Shown in pieces: positions 43,158 to 50,867 of a stretch of DNA of 64,000 nt (within the stretch, counting starts at the first letter, position 1; each line of letters begins with the position of its first letter). The notes beneath the pieces were generated by a model. The model was not told the origin of the DNA, did no database searches, and saw only the letters and a program-made list of their open reading frames with translations. Source of the stretch: JBLHZY01 sp047631555 (lineage in GTDB: Bacteria > Pseudomonadota > Alphaproteobacteria > Rhodobacterales > Rhodobacteraceae); assembly GCA_047631555.1 (NCBI GenBank), contig JBLHZY010000005.1, positions 62,001 through 126,000 of the forward strand, read 5' to 3'. Made by a program: the position numbers and the translations under genes.

Positions 43158-43393
43158 CCGGGGCAATGCCGCCTCAGTCCAGGCGTTACAAATCTATGCA
43201 AAATGCGAAGCGCGAAACAATCCGGCCATTGGCCACGCATTGGATACAATTTTAGCCATAATAGGCAGAATTTTGCATTAATATTTTCCGAACCCCCCTC
43301 GAATCCTGTCGCCGAGGGATTGCGTGCGCTGCGTCTTGGCCACAATATGCTAACGTAATGTTAACTTTGTTTTTACACGTGGGGGCGTGAACA

Positions 43394-44881
43394 ATGATTG
43401 CACTTTTGATGATACCGGCTCTTTTGAGCATGGCGTTCGTATTTGACTTCTTCGGCGATGACGAAATAGTCGCGACGGACGAAGCCGATTCCGAAACCGA
43501 AGAGCTTAACGATGAAAACGATGTCTTCGTTGGTACTGACCTAGGCGAAACTATGGTTGTTGGTCCCGGTGATGATTACGTCGACTCAAGGGGCGGCGAT
43601 GACTATATTGATACCAAGGGCGGCGATGATTGGATTCTCGCAGGTTCTGGCGACGATACCGTGCACGCAGGGGCTGGTGATGATCACGTGCTTGGCGGGG
43701 CGGGCGATGATGTGATTCACGCCGGATGGGGCAATGATTTGGTGCGGCCGGGCGATGGGGATGATCGAGTTTTTCTTGGGCATGGCAATGATATCGTAAC
43801 GAGCGAAGCCATGGGAGACGATTTCATTCGTGGAGGTAAGGGCAATGACGTCATTCAGGACATTGAAGGTGCCAACAAAATATTTGGTGACGAAGGCGCC
43901 GATCTCATCATTGCCTTTGATGAAGACGGAATTGACGGTGCTGATTCAGTCCATGGTGGCTATGGCAACGATACGATCTTTGCCGATGAGGGCGATACCG
44001 TCACTGGCGGCGCGAATGAAGATGAATTCGTTATCGAAATCGGCGACGTAACCGATGCGCCAACGATCATCACTGATATGAATCCCGCCGAGGATCGCGT
44101 TACCCTCGTGTTCAACGAAAACGCCGTAAATGCTGAAGTTGAATTGCTTCAAGCGGACAATGGCGAAGACGTAAATGTGCTGGTGAATGGCAATCTGCAA
44201 ACGGTTCTTCAGGGCGTTAAGGTTGCTGATTTGGACGGTACCAACTTCTCCATGATCTCCCAAACGGGTGATTCTGCGGATGCGCAAATCTCTACCAAAC
44301 TTAGCGCGGGCGACGATGTTCACGAAGTGCTCCTGCCGGTTATCAATGTGGTGCATGGGCTTGAGGGCAACGATGTGATCTCTACGGCGGATCACGGCGA
44401 TAATCTCTTCCCCGGTGAGCACACAACGCTTTACGGCGGTGCGGGCGACGATTTGCTTAGCGTGCTTTCGGGAACAGCTGTTCTTGTTGGCGGCGAAGGC
44501 AACGATACGCTTGAAGCTTCGGGCGATGCGACCTTTGATGGCGGCGCCGGCAACGACGTGGTCAACACAAGCGGTGCGGCCATGGTAACCCTTGGCGAAG
44601 GCGCTGATGTAGTCAATATCTCTGGCAACGATGATGAAGAGGTCTTTGAGACCACAGTCATCACCGATATGAACCCGGCCGAAGATGTGATTGTTATCGA
44701 TATCAACAGCGGTTTTGGCATCACACCGGGTGACGACTTCGCAGTCGCAACCTCTCTGGCGGCCAATGGCACCGATGTTGAAATCACGCTCAATGGCCAA
44801 TTGGTCAGCTTGCTGCAAAACGTGGATATCAATGACATTGACATCGATACAAATGTCCAAGTGTTGTACGCCCTGCCATAG
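43394..44881 (+). CDS. Membrane-anchored RTX (hemolysin-type Ca-binding repeat) protein
   Basis: 495-aa acidic protein. Residues 1-20 (MIALLMIPALLSMAFVFDFF) form one hydrophobic segment, then an acidic stretch, then about nine GGxGxDxx-type repeats (45-165; e.g. GGAGDDVIHAGWGNDLVRPG), a beta segment with ITDMNPAEDRV, a second repeat cluster (about 330-410; GGAGDDLLSVLSG, GGEGNDTLEASG), and a second ITDMNPAEDVI segment. The two ITDMNPAED domains look like an internal duplication. There is no typical C-terminal type I secretion tail after the last repeats; it ends NDIDIDTNVQVLYALP. ATG at 43394. No ABC exporter is adjacent. Confidence 0.82.
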   Translation: MIALLMIPALLSMAFVFDFFGDDEIVATDEADSETEELNDENDVFVGTDLGETMVVGPGDDYVDSRGGDDYIDTKGGDDWILAGSGDDTVHAGAGDDHVLGGAGDDVIHAGWGNDLVRPGDGDDRVFLGHGNDIVTSEAMGDDFIRGGKGNDVIQDIEGANKIFGDEGADLIIAFDEDGIDGADSVHGGYGNDTIFADEGDTVTGGANEDEFVIEIGDVTDAPTIITDMNPAEDRVTLVFNENAVNAEVELLQADNGEDVNVLVNGNLQTVLQGVKVADLDGTNFSMISQTGDSADAQISTKLSAGDDVHEVLLPVINVVHGLEGNDVISTADHGDNLFPGEHTTLYGGAGDDLLSVLSGTAVLVGGEGNDTLEASGDATFDGGAGNDVVNTSGAAMVTLGEGADVVNISGNDDEEVFETTVITDMNPAEDVIVIDINSGFGITPGDDFAVATSLAANGTDVEITLNGQLVSLLQNVDINDIDIDTNVQVLYALP

Positions 44882-44944
44882 GCGCTTGCGTAAACTTGCT
44901 GACCTCTTCGTCGCTTGATGCTCACCGCACTGCGACAATGATAT

Positions 44945-44973
44945 TTCCTTAGGGGCCGCGCGCCCCTAAGGAA
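44945..44973 (+). terminator. Strong hairpin after the RTX gene
   Basis: TTCCTTAGGGGC (44945-44956) pairs perfectly with GCCCCTAAGGAA (44962-44973) around CGCGC. It lies 64 bp past the RTX stop. No T run follows, so it may be a 3'-end processing or stabilising structure as well as a terminator. Confidence 0.65.
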
Positions 44974-45068
44974 GCTCACCCCCGGCTTGGGATGTTTAGC
45001 CAAAGAACGATATATCCGCTAATTTGGGTCTGGGTTTGTTTGATTGTTAGTGCCAGTGAGGCATAACA

Positions 45069-45181
45069 ATGATCGCATCGATTATGATACCGGCTCTATT
45101 GAGCTTGGCCTTTGGTTTGATTGCTTCGGCGACGACGCCGCCATCGGTACAAACGTGATGGTTATCCCCAAGGTTGCCTAA
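45069..45181 (+). pseudogene. Decayed copy of the RTX protein N-terminus
   Basis: ATG at 45069 reads MIASIMIPALLSLAFG, against MIALLMIPALLSMAFV at the start of the intact gene; a one-base deletion after this point breaks the frame. In the next frame the match goes on, FDCFGDDAAIGTNV against FDFFGDDEIVATDE, then VMVIPKVA and a stop at 45179-45181. In the first frame translation would stop at 45156-45158 after 29 codons. The Ca-binding repeats are missing. Confidence 0.8.
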
Positions 45182-45280
45182 GACGCGGCGGCAATCCAGA
45201 TAAATATGGGGGCGGCACATCTCAGTGCACACCCCCTTTTCTTTACTTATCGCCCCAATCGCCCCGCCCCAACTTTGGCC

Positions 45281-45339
45281 CTTTTTCTTGGCTTCAAATA
45301 CTCTCGGGGGAGCGCGCAGCGCGGGGGCAGACAGCCCCC
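45281..45339 (-). terminator. dat 3' hairpin with trailing dispersed motif
   Basis: GGGGGC (45323-45328) and GCCCCC (45334-45339) form a stem over AGACA, 14 bp past the dat stop on the minus strand. It is followed on that strand by CCCCCGAGAGTATTTGAAGC and CAAGAAAAAG. The GAGTATTTG...GCCAAGAAAAAG part recurs after the mcl1 terminator at 49540-49561. Confidence 0.65.
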
Positions 45340-45352
45340 AACCCGCTCTTAT

Positions 45353-46213
45353 TCAAAGCGCCGATTTGCGGGTCTCTTCAATGTAAATCTCGCGCAGCCG
45401 AAGCGCCACGGCCCCCGGCTTGCCCGTGCCAATTGCCGCCCCATCAATCGAGACAACCGGCTGCACAAATGTCGTTGCCGAAGTGATAAAGGCCTCGTCC
45501 GCAGCCTGCGCCTCTTCAATGGTAAAGTTGCGCTCTTCAACGACCATCTGTGCCTCGGCGGCAAAGCGCAAAATCGCCGCGCGGGTAATTCCCGAAAGGA
45601 TATCATGCGAGACTTCGCGCGTGATGATCTTGCCGCCTTTGACTATATAGGCGTTGTTGGATGTGCCCTCGGTGACGAAGCCGTCCTGAACCATCCAAGC
45701 ATCATCCGCGCCCGCCGCCTTGGCCATCATTTTGCCCATGGAGGGGTAAAGCAATTGCACGGTCTTAATATCGCGCCGTTCCCAGCGCAGATCAGGGATC
45801 GAAATCACAGAGATGCCTTTGCCAACGGAAGGCGCATGCTCAAGGTTCTTCTCTTGAGTAAACATCACAACCGTTGATGGGGTCACTTCGGGATCGGGAA
45901 AGGCAAAATCGCGATCCGCTGGCGCGCCGCGGGTGATCTGCAGATAAACCCCGCCCTCGTTAAGCGCGTTACGGGCGATCAATTCGCGGTGCACGTCAAG
46001 GATCTCATCCGGCGTCAAAGGCGAGGCCATATCCAGCTCATTGAGCGAACGCGCGAGCCGTTCAACATGGCCCTCAAAGGCGATCACTTTGCCGTCCAAA
46101 ACGGAGGTTACTTCATAAACCCCATCCGCCATCAGAAAGCCGCGATCAAAGACCGAGATTTTGGCCTCTTCTTCTGGCAGGTATTCTCCGTTGACGTAAA
46201 CGATGCGGCTCAT
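45353..46213 (-). CDS. dat: D-amino-acid aminotransferase
   Basis: 286-aa class IV PLP aminotransferase, exchanging amino groups between D-amino acids and 2-oxo acids. Seen: YVNGEYLPEEEAKISVFDRG then FLMADGVYEVTSVLDGKVIA, the PLP lysine in RRDIKTVQLLYPSM, EGTSNNAYIVKGGKI and the phosphate-binding GITRAAIL. D-AAT is preferred over branched-chain or ADC lyase from the FDRGFLMADGVYEV motif and context: it sits beside dgcA and dgcN, 36 bp after dgcA. Confidence 0.87.
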   Translation of the reverse strand: MSRIVYVNGEYLPEEEAKISVFDRGFLMADGVYEVTSVLDGKVIAFEGHVERLARSLNELDMASPLTPDEILDVHRELIARNALNEGGVYLQITRGAPADRDFAFPDPEVTPSTVVMFTQEKNLEHAPSVGKGISVISIPDLRWERRDIKTVQLLYPSMGKMMAKAAGADDAWMVQDGFVTEGTSNNAYIVKGGKIITREVSHDILSGITRAAILRFAAEAQMVVEERNFTIEEAQAADEAFITSATTFVQPVVSIDGAAIGTGKPGAVALRLREIYIEETRKSAL

Positions 46214-46249
46214 GGTCTTCTCCTCAAACGGCCCGGCGCGCAGATGGGC

Positions 46250-47215
46250 CTAGCCCCAAAGCGCCGCCTCGGGCGGATACACTCCTGCGCCATCATAGCG
46301 CAAAGGATTTGCTCGGTCATCGGCCAGAAGCAGCGGCCCGTCAAGGTCTGTTACATCTGCGCCTTGGGCGATAATCGTCGCGGGCGCCATGGCCAAAGAG
46401 CTGCCAACCATGCAGCCAACCATGATCTTAAACCCGGCCGCGCGGGCCACATCGCGCAACAAAAGCGCTTCCGTTAGCCCGCCGGTTTTATCGAGCTTGA
46501 TATTGACCATATCGTATTTGCCCATCAGCCCGTTGAGCGAGCCGCGATCATGACAGCTTTCATCCGCACAGACAGGCACAGGGCGCGCCATGCCGCGCAG
46601 GGCGTCATCCTCTCCGGCGGGCAAGGGCTGTTCAACCAGCGCCACGCCAAGGCGGGAAAGATGCGGCGCAAGATCGGCATATACATCCGCGCTCCAGCCC
46701 TCATTGGCATCAATAATAATGGTGGATTTGGGCGCGCCGCGGCGCACGGCCTCAAGGCGGGGCATGTCATCGGGCGTGCCGAGTTTGATCTTGAGGATCG
46801 GGCGGGCGGCGTGTTTGCGGGCTTGGGCTTCCATCGCTTCGGGGGTGTCGAGCGACAGCGTATAGGCGGTGATCACCGGGTCGGGGGCGGGCAATCTGGC
46901 CAGCTCCCAAACGCGCTTTCCCGCCCGCTTGGCCTCTAGATCCCAAAGCGCGCAATCCAGCGCGTTGCGCGCCGCCCCTGCGGGCAGCGCCTCTTGCAAG
47001 GCGTGGCGATCCGGCACCGCGCCAAGGCTTTCAATCTGCGCAGTTACGCTCTCCATCGTCTCGCCGTAGCGCGCATAGGGAACGCATTCGCCCTGCCCGA
47101 TATGCCCGCCCTCTTGCAACGAGACGCGCAGCACATGCGCATGCGTTCGCGAGCCGCGCGAAATGGTAAAGACCTGCGCGAGGCGAAAGGTATCTTGGCT
47201 GATTTTGAGTTTCAT
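46250..47215 (-). CDS. dgcA: Enolase-superfamily epimerase, N-acetyl-D-glutamate racemase DgcA type
   Basis: 321-aa muconate-lactonizing subgroup enzyme, formerly annotated as L-Ala-D/L-Glu epimerase. Seen: KIKLG with the catalytic Lys144, metal ligands Asp169 (IIIDANEGW), Glu195 (VEQPLP) and Asp218 (CADESCHD), and the second catalytic Lys in NIKLDKTGGLTEAL (Lys240). With DgcN it is described, from memory of recent literature, as converting N-acetyl-D-Glu to the L form during D-glutamate breakdown. It follows dgcN by 12 bp. A dipeptide epimerase role cannot be excluded. Confidence 0.83.
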   Translation of the reverse strand: MKLKISQDTFRLAQVFTISRGSRTHAHVLRVSLQEGGHIGQGECVPYARYGETMESVTAQIESLGAVPDRHALQEALPAGAARNALDCALWDLEAKRAGKRVWELARLPAPDPVITAYTLSLDTPEAMEAQARKHAARPILKIKLGTPDDMPRLEAVRRGAPKSTIIIDANEGWSADVYADLAPHLSRLGVALVEQPLPAGEDDALRGMARPVPVCADESCHDRGSLNGLMGKYDMVNIKLDKTGGLTEALLLRDVARAAGFKIMVGCMVGSSLAMAPATIIAQGADVTDLDGPLLLADDRANPLRYDGAGVYPPEAALWG

Positions 47216-47227
47216 GCGCGCAACATC

Positions 47228-48229
47228 TCAGATCATCGCGAGCGCATCAACCAGCCGCCCCGCCCCTTGGCGGAAAGGATCAACCGTGGGCAAGCCCATG
47301 CGCAACTCGGTTTCGGCGAGATACGTCGCGGCCTCATCGTCGCTCATGCCCTTGGTGTTGATCGAAATGCCAACGATTTTGCAGCCCGCATTGCCAAAGC
47401 GCGCCAGCGGCAATGCGACATCGCGCAGCGCTTCCAGCGTCGGCACCGCATAGCCGGGCAGGCCGCGCATATGGGTGCGGGTTGGCTCGTGGCACAGGAT
47501 CAGCGCATCGGGCTGGCCGCCGTGGATCAGCGCAAGGGTAACACCGGAATAAGAGATGTGAAACAGGCTGCCCTGCCCCTCGATAATATCCCAATGATCG
47601 GGTTCGGCATCCGGCGTGAGCCATTCAATCGAGCCGGCCATGAAATCAGCCACAACCGCATCCAAAGGCACGCCTGTGCCCGTGATCAGGATGCCGGTTT
47701 GGCCTGTTGCGCGAAAATCGCTATTCATCCCGCGGGCGCGCATCTCCGCATCAATCGCAAGGGATGTATACATTTTGCCGACCGAGCAATCTGTGCCGAT
47801 GGCGAGGCAGCGCTTGCCTGTGCGCGGGGTTCCGTCAGCAATGGGATAGGCGACGCTTGGCACGCGCACATCGTGCAACTCGCGCCCAAAGTGGCCCGCA
47901 TTTACCGAAAGATCGAGATCATCGCGCAGCAGGTTGTGCAGGCCTGAGGCCAGATCAAACCCCGCCTCAAGCGCTGCGTTAAGCACTGCGCGCCATTCGG
48001 GCGAGATTACCCCGCCGCGATTGGCAACACCGATTACCATGGTGCGCGCGCCCGCCGCATAGGCTTCTTCAAGGGTCATATCGGGCAGGCCCATATCGGC
48101 CTTGCAGCCCTCAAGGCGCAGCTGGCCCAGCGCAAATTCCGGGCGCCAATCGCGGATGCCTTGCGCCACTTTGGCGGCCAGAGGATCGGCAGCATCGCCG
48201 AGGAAGAGGAGGTAAGGTGTTTTGATCAT
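47228..48229 (-). CDS. dgcN: DUF1611 protein, D-glutamate N-acetyltransferase DgcN type
   Basis: 333-aa DUF1611 protein. Start at 48229 (MIKTPYLLFLGDAADPLAAK); the longer frame adds 22 residues of no family character. Seen: an N-terminal Rossmann-like part (GARTMVIGVANRGGVISPEW), a P-loop-like GTDCSVGKMYTSLAIDAEM, HWDIIEGQGSLFHISYSGVT and LILCHEPTRTHMRGLPGYAV. DgcN is reported to N-acetylate D-Glu before epimerisation by DgcA; this is from memory. First gene of dgcN-dgcA-dat. Confidence 0.83.
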   Translation of the reverse strand: MIKTPYLLFLGDAADPLAAKVAQGIRDWRPEFALGQLRLEGCKADMGLPDMTLEEAYAAGARTMVIGVANRGGVISPEWRAVLNAALEAGFDLASGLHNLLRDDLDLSVNAGHFGRELHDVRVPSVAYPIADGTPRTGKRCLAIGTDCSVGKMYTSLAIDAEMRARGMNSDFRATGQTGILITGTGVPLDAVVADFMAGSIEWLTPDAEPDHWDIIEGQGSLFHISYSGVTLALIHGGQPDALILCHEPTRTHMRGLPGYAVPTLEALRDVALPLARFGNAGCKIVGISINTKGMSDDEAATYLAETELRMGLPTVDPFRQGAGRLVDALAMI

Positions 48230-48520
48230 GGTGCGCGCTCCGTATTCAGGTTTGGGCGCAGTTTGCACCAGCTTTGGTGGGATTGGATTGCTCATTCACC
48301 GCCGCCAAGCCTGTTTTTCGAAGGTTCTTGCGTGAAATAGAATAATCGAGGTGAAATCTTCGATCATCGGTAACTTATCAGGTAAGATAGTCCGACAGGC
48401 CCGGCCAATTTCCCCTGCGTGCGAGCTGCGCCGCAGTGCAGAATCGCCTTGCGTGGCGGCGCGCAATTTAATAACTCTGCGCGAAAGCTAAACGTAATTT
48501 CCTTACCGAAAGGTCTGCCG
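48230..48520. other. Divergent control region dgcN / mcl1
   Basis: 291 bp between divergent starts. It holds CTGC-GCC-GCAG at 48426-48436, a possible PhaR-type site 85 bp before the mcl1 ATG, and an AT-richer stretch around 48330-48390 (GAAATAGAATAATCGAGG and TAACTTATCAGG) that could carry promoters. No gene seen. Confidence 0.4.
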
Positions 48521-49477
48521 ATGTCGTTCCGTCTTCAGCCAACTCCGCCTGCCCGTCCCAACCGCTGCCAGCTCTTTGGACCCGGCTCCAACACCAAGCT
48601 GTTCCCCAAGATGGCGGCCTCTGCGGCGGATGTGATCAACCTTGATCTCGAGGACGCCGTTGCGCCGAATGACAAGCCACAAGCGCGCAAGAATATCATT
48701 GAAGCGATCAGTGATGTCGATTGGGGCAACAAGACCTTGGCCGTTCGGATCAACGGGCTGGATACGCCTTATTGGTACCGCGATGTGGTTGATTTGCTCG
48801 AACAAGCGGGCGATCGGCTTGATCAGATTATGATCCCCAAGGTTGGTTGCGCGGCGGATATCTATGCGGTTGATGCGCTTGTTACGGCGATTGAGACCGC
48901 CAAAGGGCGCAAGAAGCGGATCGGCTTTGAGGTTATCATCGAGAGCGCTGCGGGGCTTTCGCATGTTGAAGAAATCGCGGCCTCCTCACCGCGCATGCAG
49001 GCGATGAGCCTTGGGGCTGCGGATTTCGCCGCTTCAATGGGGATGCAGACCACTGGGATCGGAGGGACGCAGGAAAACTATTACATGCTGCGCGAGGGCG
49101 AAAAGTTTTGGTCTGATCCATGGCATTGGGCACAAACGGCGATCGTTGCCGCCTGCCGCACGCATGGGCTTTTGCCGGTTGATGGGCCGTTTGGCGACTT
49201 CTCGGATGATGAGGGTTACCGCGCGCAGGCCTATCGCTCGGCGACTTTGGGCATGGTTGGCAAATGGGCGATCCACCCCAAGCAGATCGCTTTGGCCAAT
49301 GAGGTTTTCACACCCTCAGAAGCGGCCGTTGCCGAGGCGCGCGAGATTTTGGCAGCGATGGAAGCGGCCAAGGCCAATGGCGAGGGCGCGACGGTTTATA
49401 AGGGGCGTTTGGTTGATATTGCCTCCATTAAGCAGGCCGAAGTTATTGTAAGCCAGTCGGAATTGCTTGCGGGCTAG
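48521..49477 (+). CDS. mcl1: L-malyl-CoA / beta-methylmalyl-CoA lyase
   Basis: 318-aa CitE-like lyase that cleaves beta-methylmalyl-CoA to glyoxylate and propionyl-CoA and makes or cleaves malyl-CoA, central to the ethylmalonyl-CoA pathway. Seen: RCQLFGPGSNTKLFPKMAAS, Mg-binding NLDLEDAVAPNDK, IMIPKVGCAADIYAVDAL, GFEVIIESAAGLSHVEEIAA, MSLGAADFAASMGMQTTGIG and KWAIHPKQIALANEVFTPSE. Length equals that remembered for Rhodobacter Mcl1. Start at 48521. A strong terminator follows. Confidence 0.94.
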   Translation: MSFRLQPTPPARPNRCQLFGPGSNTKLFPKMAASAADVINLDLEDAVAPNDKPQARKNIIEAISDVDWGNKTLAVRINGLDTPYWYRDVVDLLEQAGDRLDQIMIPKVGCAADIYAVDALVTAIETAKGRKKRIGFEVIIESAAGLSHVEEIAASSPRMQAMSLGAADFAASMGMQTTGIGGTQENYYMLREGEKFWSDPWHWAQTAIVAACRTHGLLPVDGPFGDFSDDEGYRAQAYRSATLGMVGKWAIHPKQIALANEVFTPSEAAVAEAREILAAMEAAKANGEGATVYKGRLVDIASIKQAEVIVSQSELLAG

Positions 49478-49501
49478 GTCTCGTTTAAGCGTTGGAATTG
49501 A

Positions 49502-49561
49502 AAAAGGGCCGGAGCATTGCGCTGCGGCCCTTTTGATTTGAGTATTTGGGCCAAGAAAAAG
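49502..49561 (+). terminator. mcl1 terminator with trailing dispersed motif
   Basis: AAAAGGGCCG (49502-49511) pairs with CGGCCCTTTT (49525-49534). Six bases on, GAGTATTTGG-GCCAAGAAAAAG occupies 49540-49561, matching the motif behind the dat hairpin (45281-45303, minus strand) apart from AA replaced by G. Confidence 0.85.
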
Positions 49562-49571
49562 CCCATGAGTT

Positions 49572-50006
49572 TTAGTAATCGCGCAGGCCGATGAGGCCGA
49601 ATTCGCACAGGCGGCGGCAATCATTTGCGTCTTTATTCTTGTCGTCAGCGCTTAGGATTTCTGCAGCGGCCCAGCCTTCAAAACGTGGATCATCGCAGAC
49701 TCCATCATCAGAATATTCCGACGCGTTGGAGCCAAAATCGATGGCGTCGCATTGGGTGGCTCTGATCGAGGCGGCCTCAAACCAAGGCGAGATTTGGCCC
49801 GCGCTCATCAGCGTTTTGCAATCGGTTGCGTCATGGGTTGCATCGGCCCAATCCATTTCTTCCGTAACGCCAGGGCCGCGAAAACGGCGGTCATCGCATT
49901 CGCCATCGTTGGCGTATTCGCTTGAGTCGTCGCCAAAGCGAATGTCTGCGGAATGGGCGGTAAGCGGCAAAAGAATGAGCGCGGCGGCAAAGATTAAGCG
50001 GTTCAT
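49572..50006 (-). CDS. Secreted protein with two DGxCDDxRF motifs
   Basis: 144-aa protein. Start at 50006 gives signal peptide MNRLIFAAALILLPLTAHSA. The mature chain has two related ~20-residue blocks: RFGDDSSEYANDGECDDRRF (about 22-41) and DFGSNASEYSDDGVCDDPRF (about 90-109), each followed by a later DCKTL / DCRRL cysteine pairing candidate (ATDCKTL, ANDCRRL). This gives two ~60-residue repeats each with an acidic, possibly Ca-binding loop and a disulfide. Function unknown; similar motifs are remembered as appendages on Roseobacter secreted proteins. Confidence 0.72.
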   Translation of the reverse strand: MNRLIFAAALILLPLTAHSADIRFGDDSSEYANDGECDDRRFRGPGVTEEMDWADATHDATDCKTLMSAGQISPWFEAASIRATQCDAIDFGSNASEYSDDGVCDDPRFEGWAAAEILSADDKNKDANDCRRLCEFGLIGLRDY

Positions 50007-50106
50007 TTTGGGCATCCTTGGGTGATTGGATTTGCGCCAGCCTAGCGATCTGGGCTTGGGGAGACCAGTGCTTTGGCGGGAATGGCGCGATCTGTCGCGG
50101 TTTTGG

Positions 50107-50739
50107 CTAAGCGGGTTTGACCGGCTGACGCAGGATGGTTTTGAGCTTTTCGGGCGCGGTTTTGCGCGGGTCAGAGAGGTAAATCTCATGGTGCGGGCCG
50201 GCGAAGGTCAGGCCTTGTTCGGGCATGATCGCATCGTGAAGTTTAGCCAGAACCGGGGCCTCATCGGCGTAAGAACCAATATGCAGCGTTTGCAGGCAGG
50301 GGCCTTCTTTGATCGGGGTCAGAGCGACCTTTTCAAGCGGCGGAAGCGCGGATGCGCCAAGCTTTTTGGTGAGTTTGGCGGTGGCTTCCTCGCGGATGTC
50401 GTTCAGCATTTCTTGGGTGATGAAATCGGGCATCCGCAGCAGGGCTTGCCATTGCCATTCGTCGCGCCGCCCTTGGGTATAGGCATCCAGCTTTTGTGAC
50501 CACCAGAGCGCTTCTAATGGCGGGACGACAAAATCTTTCCCTTGGGCTTTGGCCGCGAATTTCAGCCCATAGGCGAGCGGATAGAGCGCGGCGAGGGCAG
50601 CGGCATAGACCGGGCCTTCTGGGGCGCCTTTGCCTTCAATCGAGAGGAAGGAAAGCTTGGGCAGGGTGATATGATCCCAGCGGCCTTGTTTGCCGGAATA
50701 GAAGGCTTTGTCGGCCTTTTTGAAATCGAGTTTATCCAT
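50107..50739 (-). CDS. GyrI-like small-molecule-binding domain protein
   Basis: 210-aa protein with the SHS2/GyrI-like fold, usually binding small molecules or acting on cyclopropanoid compounds. Start at 50739 (MDKLDFKKADKAFYSGKQGR). Seen: LPKLSFLSIEGKGAPEGPVY near residue 27, KAQGKDFVVPPLEALWW, KEGPCLQTLHIGSYADEAPV and HHEIYLSDPRKTAPEKLKTI, the order found in stand-alone GyrI-like proteins. Ligand unknown. Divergent from accA. Confidence 0.82.
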   Translation of the reverse strand: MDKLDFKKADKAFYSGKQGRWDHITLPKLSFLSIEGKGAPEGPVYAAALAALYPLAYGLKFAAKAQGKDFVVPPLEALWWSQKLDAYTQGRRDEWQWQALLRMPDFITQEMLNDIREEATAKLTKKLGASALPPLEKVALTPIKEGPCLQTLHIGSYADEAPVLAKLHDAIMPEQGLTFAGPHHEIYLSDPRKTAPEKLKTILRQPVKPA

Positions 50740-50867
50740 CGGACATCCCCCTTCACGCAAAGTTTCATCAAAGATACAATGCGCCATGCCATTTCGCAAA
50801 TCTTGCTGAGTTGCATTGCGCCGCAGGTCCGGCCATATAAAGGGCAGAGAGTTTGCTGGAGCGTGTG

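Larger units (their letters stand above)
44882..45352. other. Intergenic region RTX gene-dat
   Basis: 471 bp. From left: a 12-bp-stem hairpin (44945-44973), a frameshifted remnant of a second RTX-type N-terminus (45069-45181), a C-rich stretch, and a hairpin followed on the minus strand by a dispersed 3' motif (45281-45339) that ends the dat transcript. No intact gene. Confidence 0.7.

Noticed and set aside
43550..43800. Short regular repeats that could be taken for a CRISPR array.
   Set aside because: They are 27-bp-scale coding repeats of GGxGxDxx in an open frame, without unique spacers of constant length.
43946..44938. 330-codon frame opposite the RTX gene.
   Set aside because: The RTX repeats are unmistakable on the plus strand; the opposite frame is a by-product of repeated GGCGATGAT-like codons.
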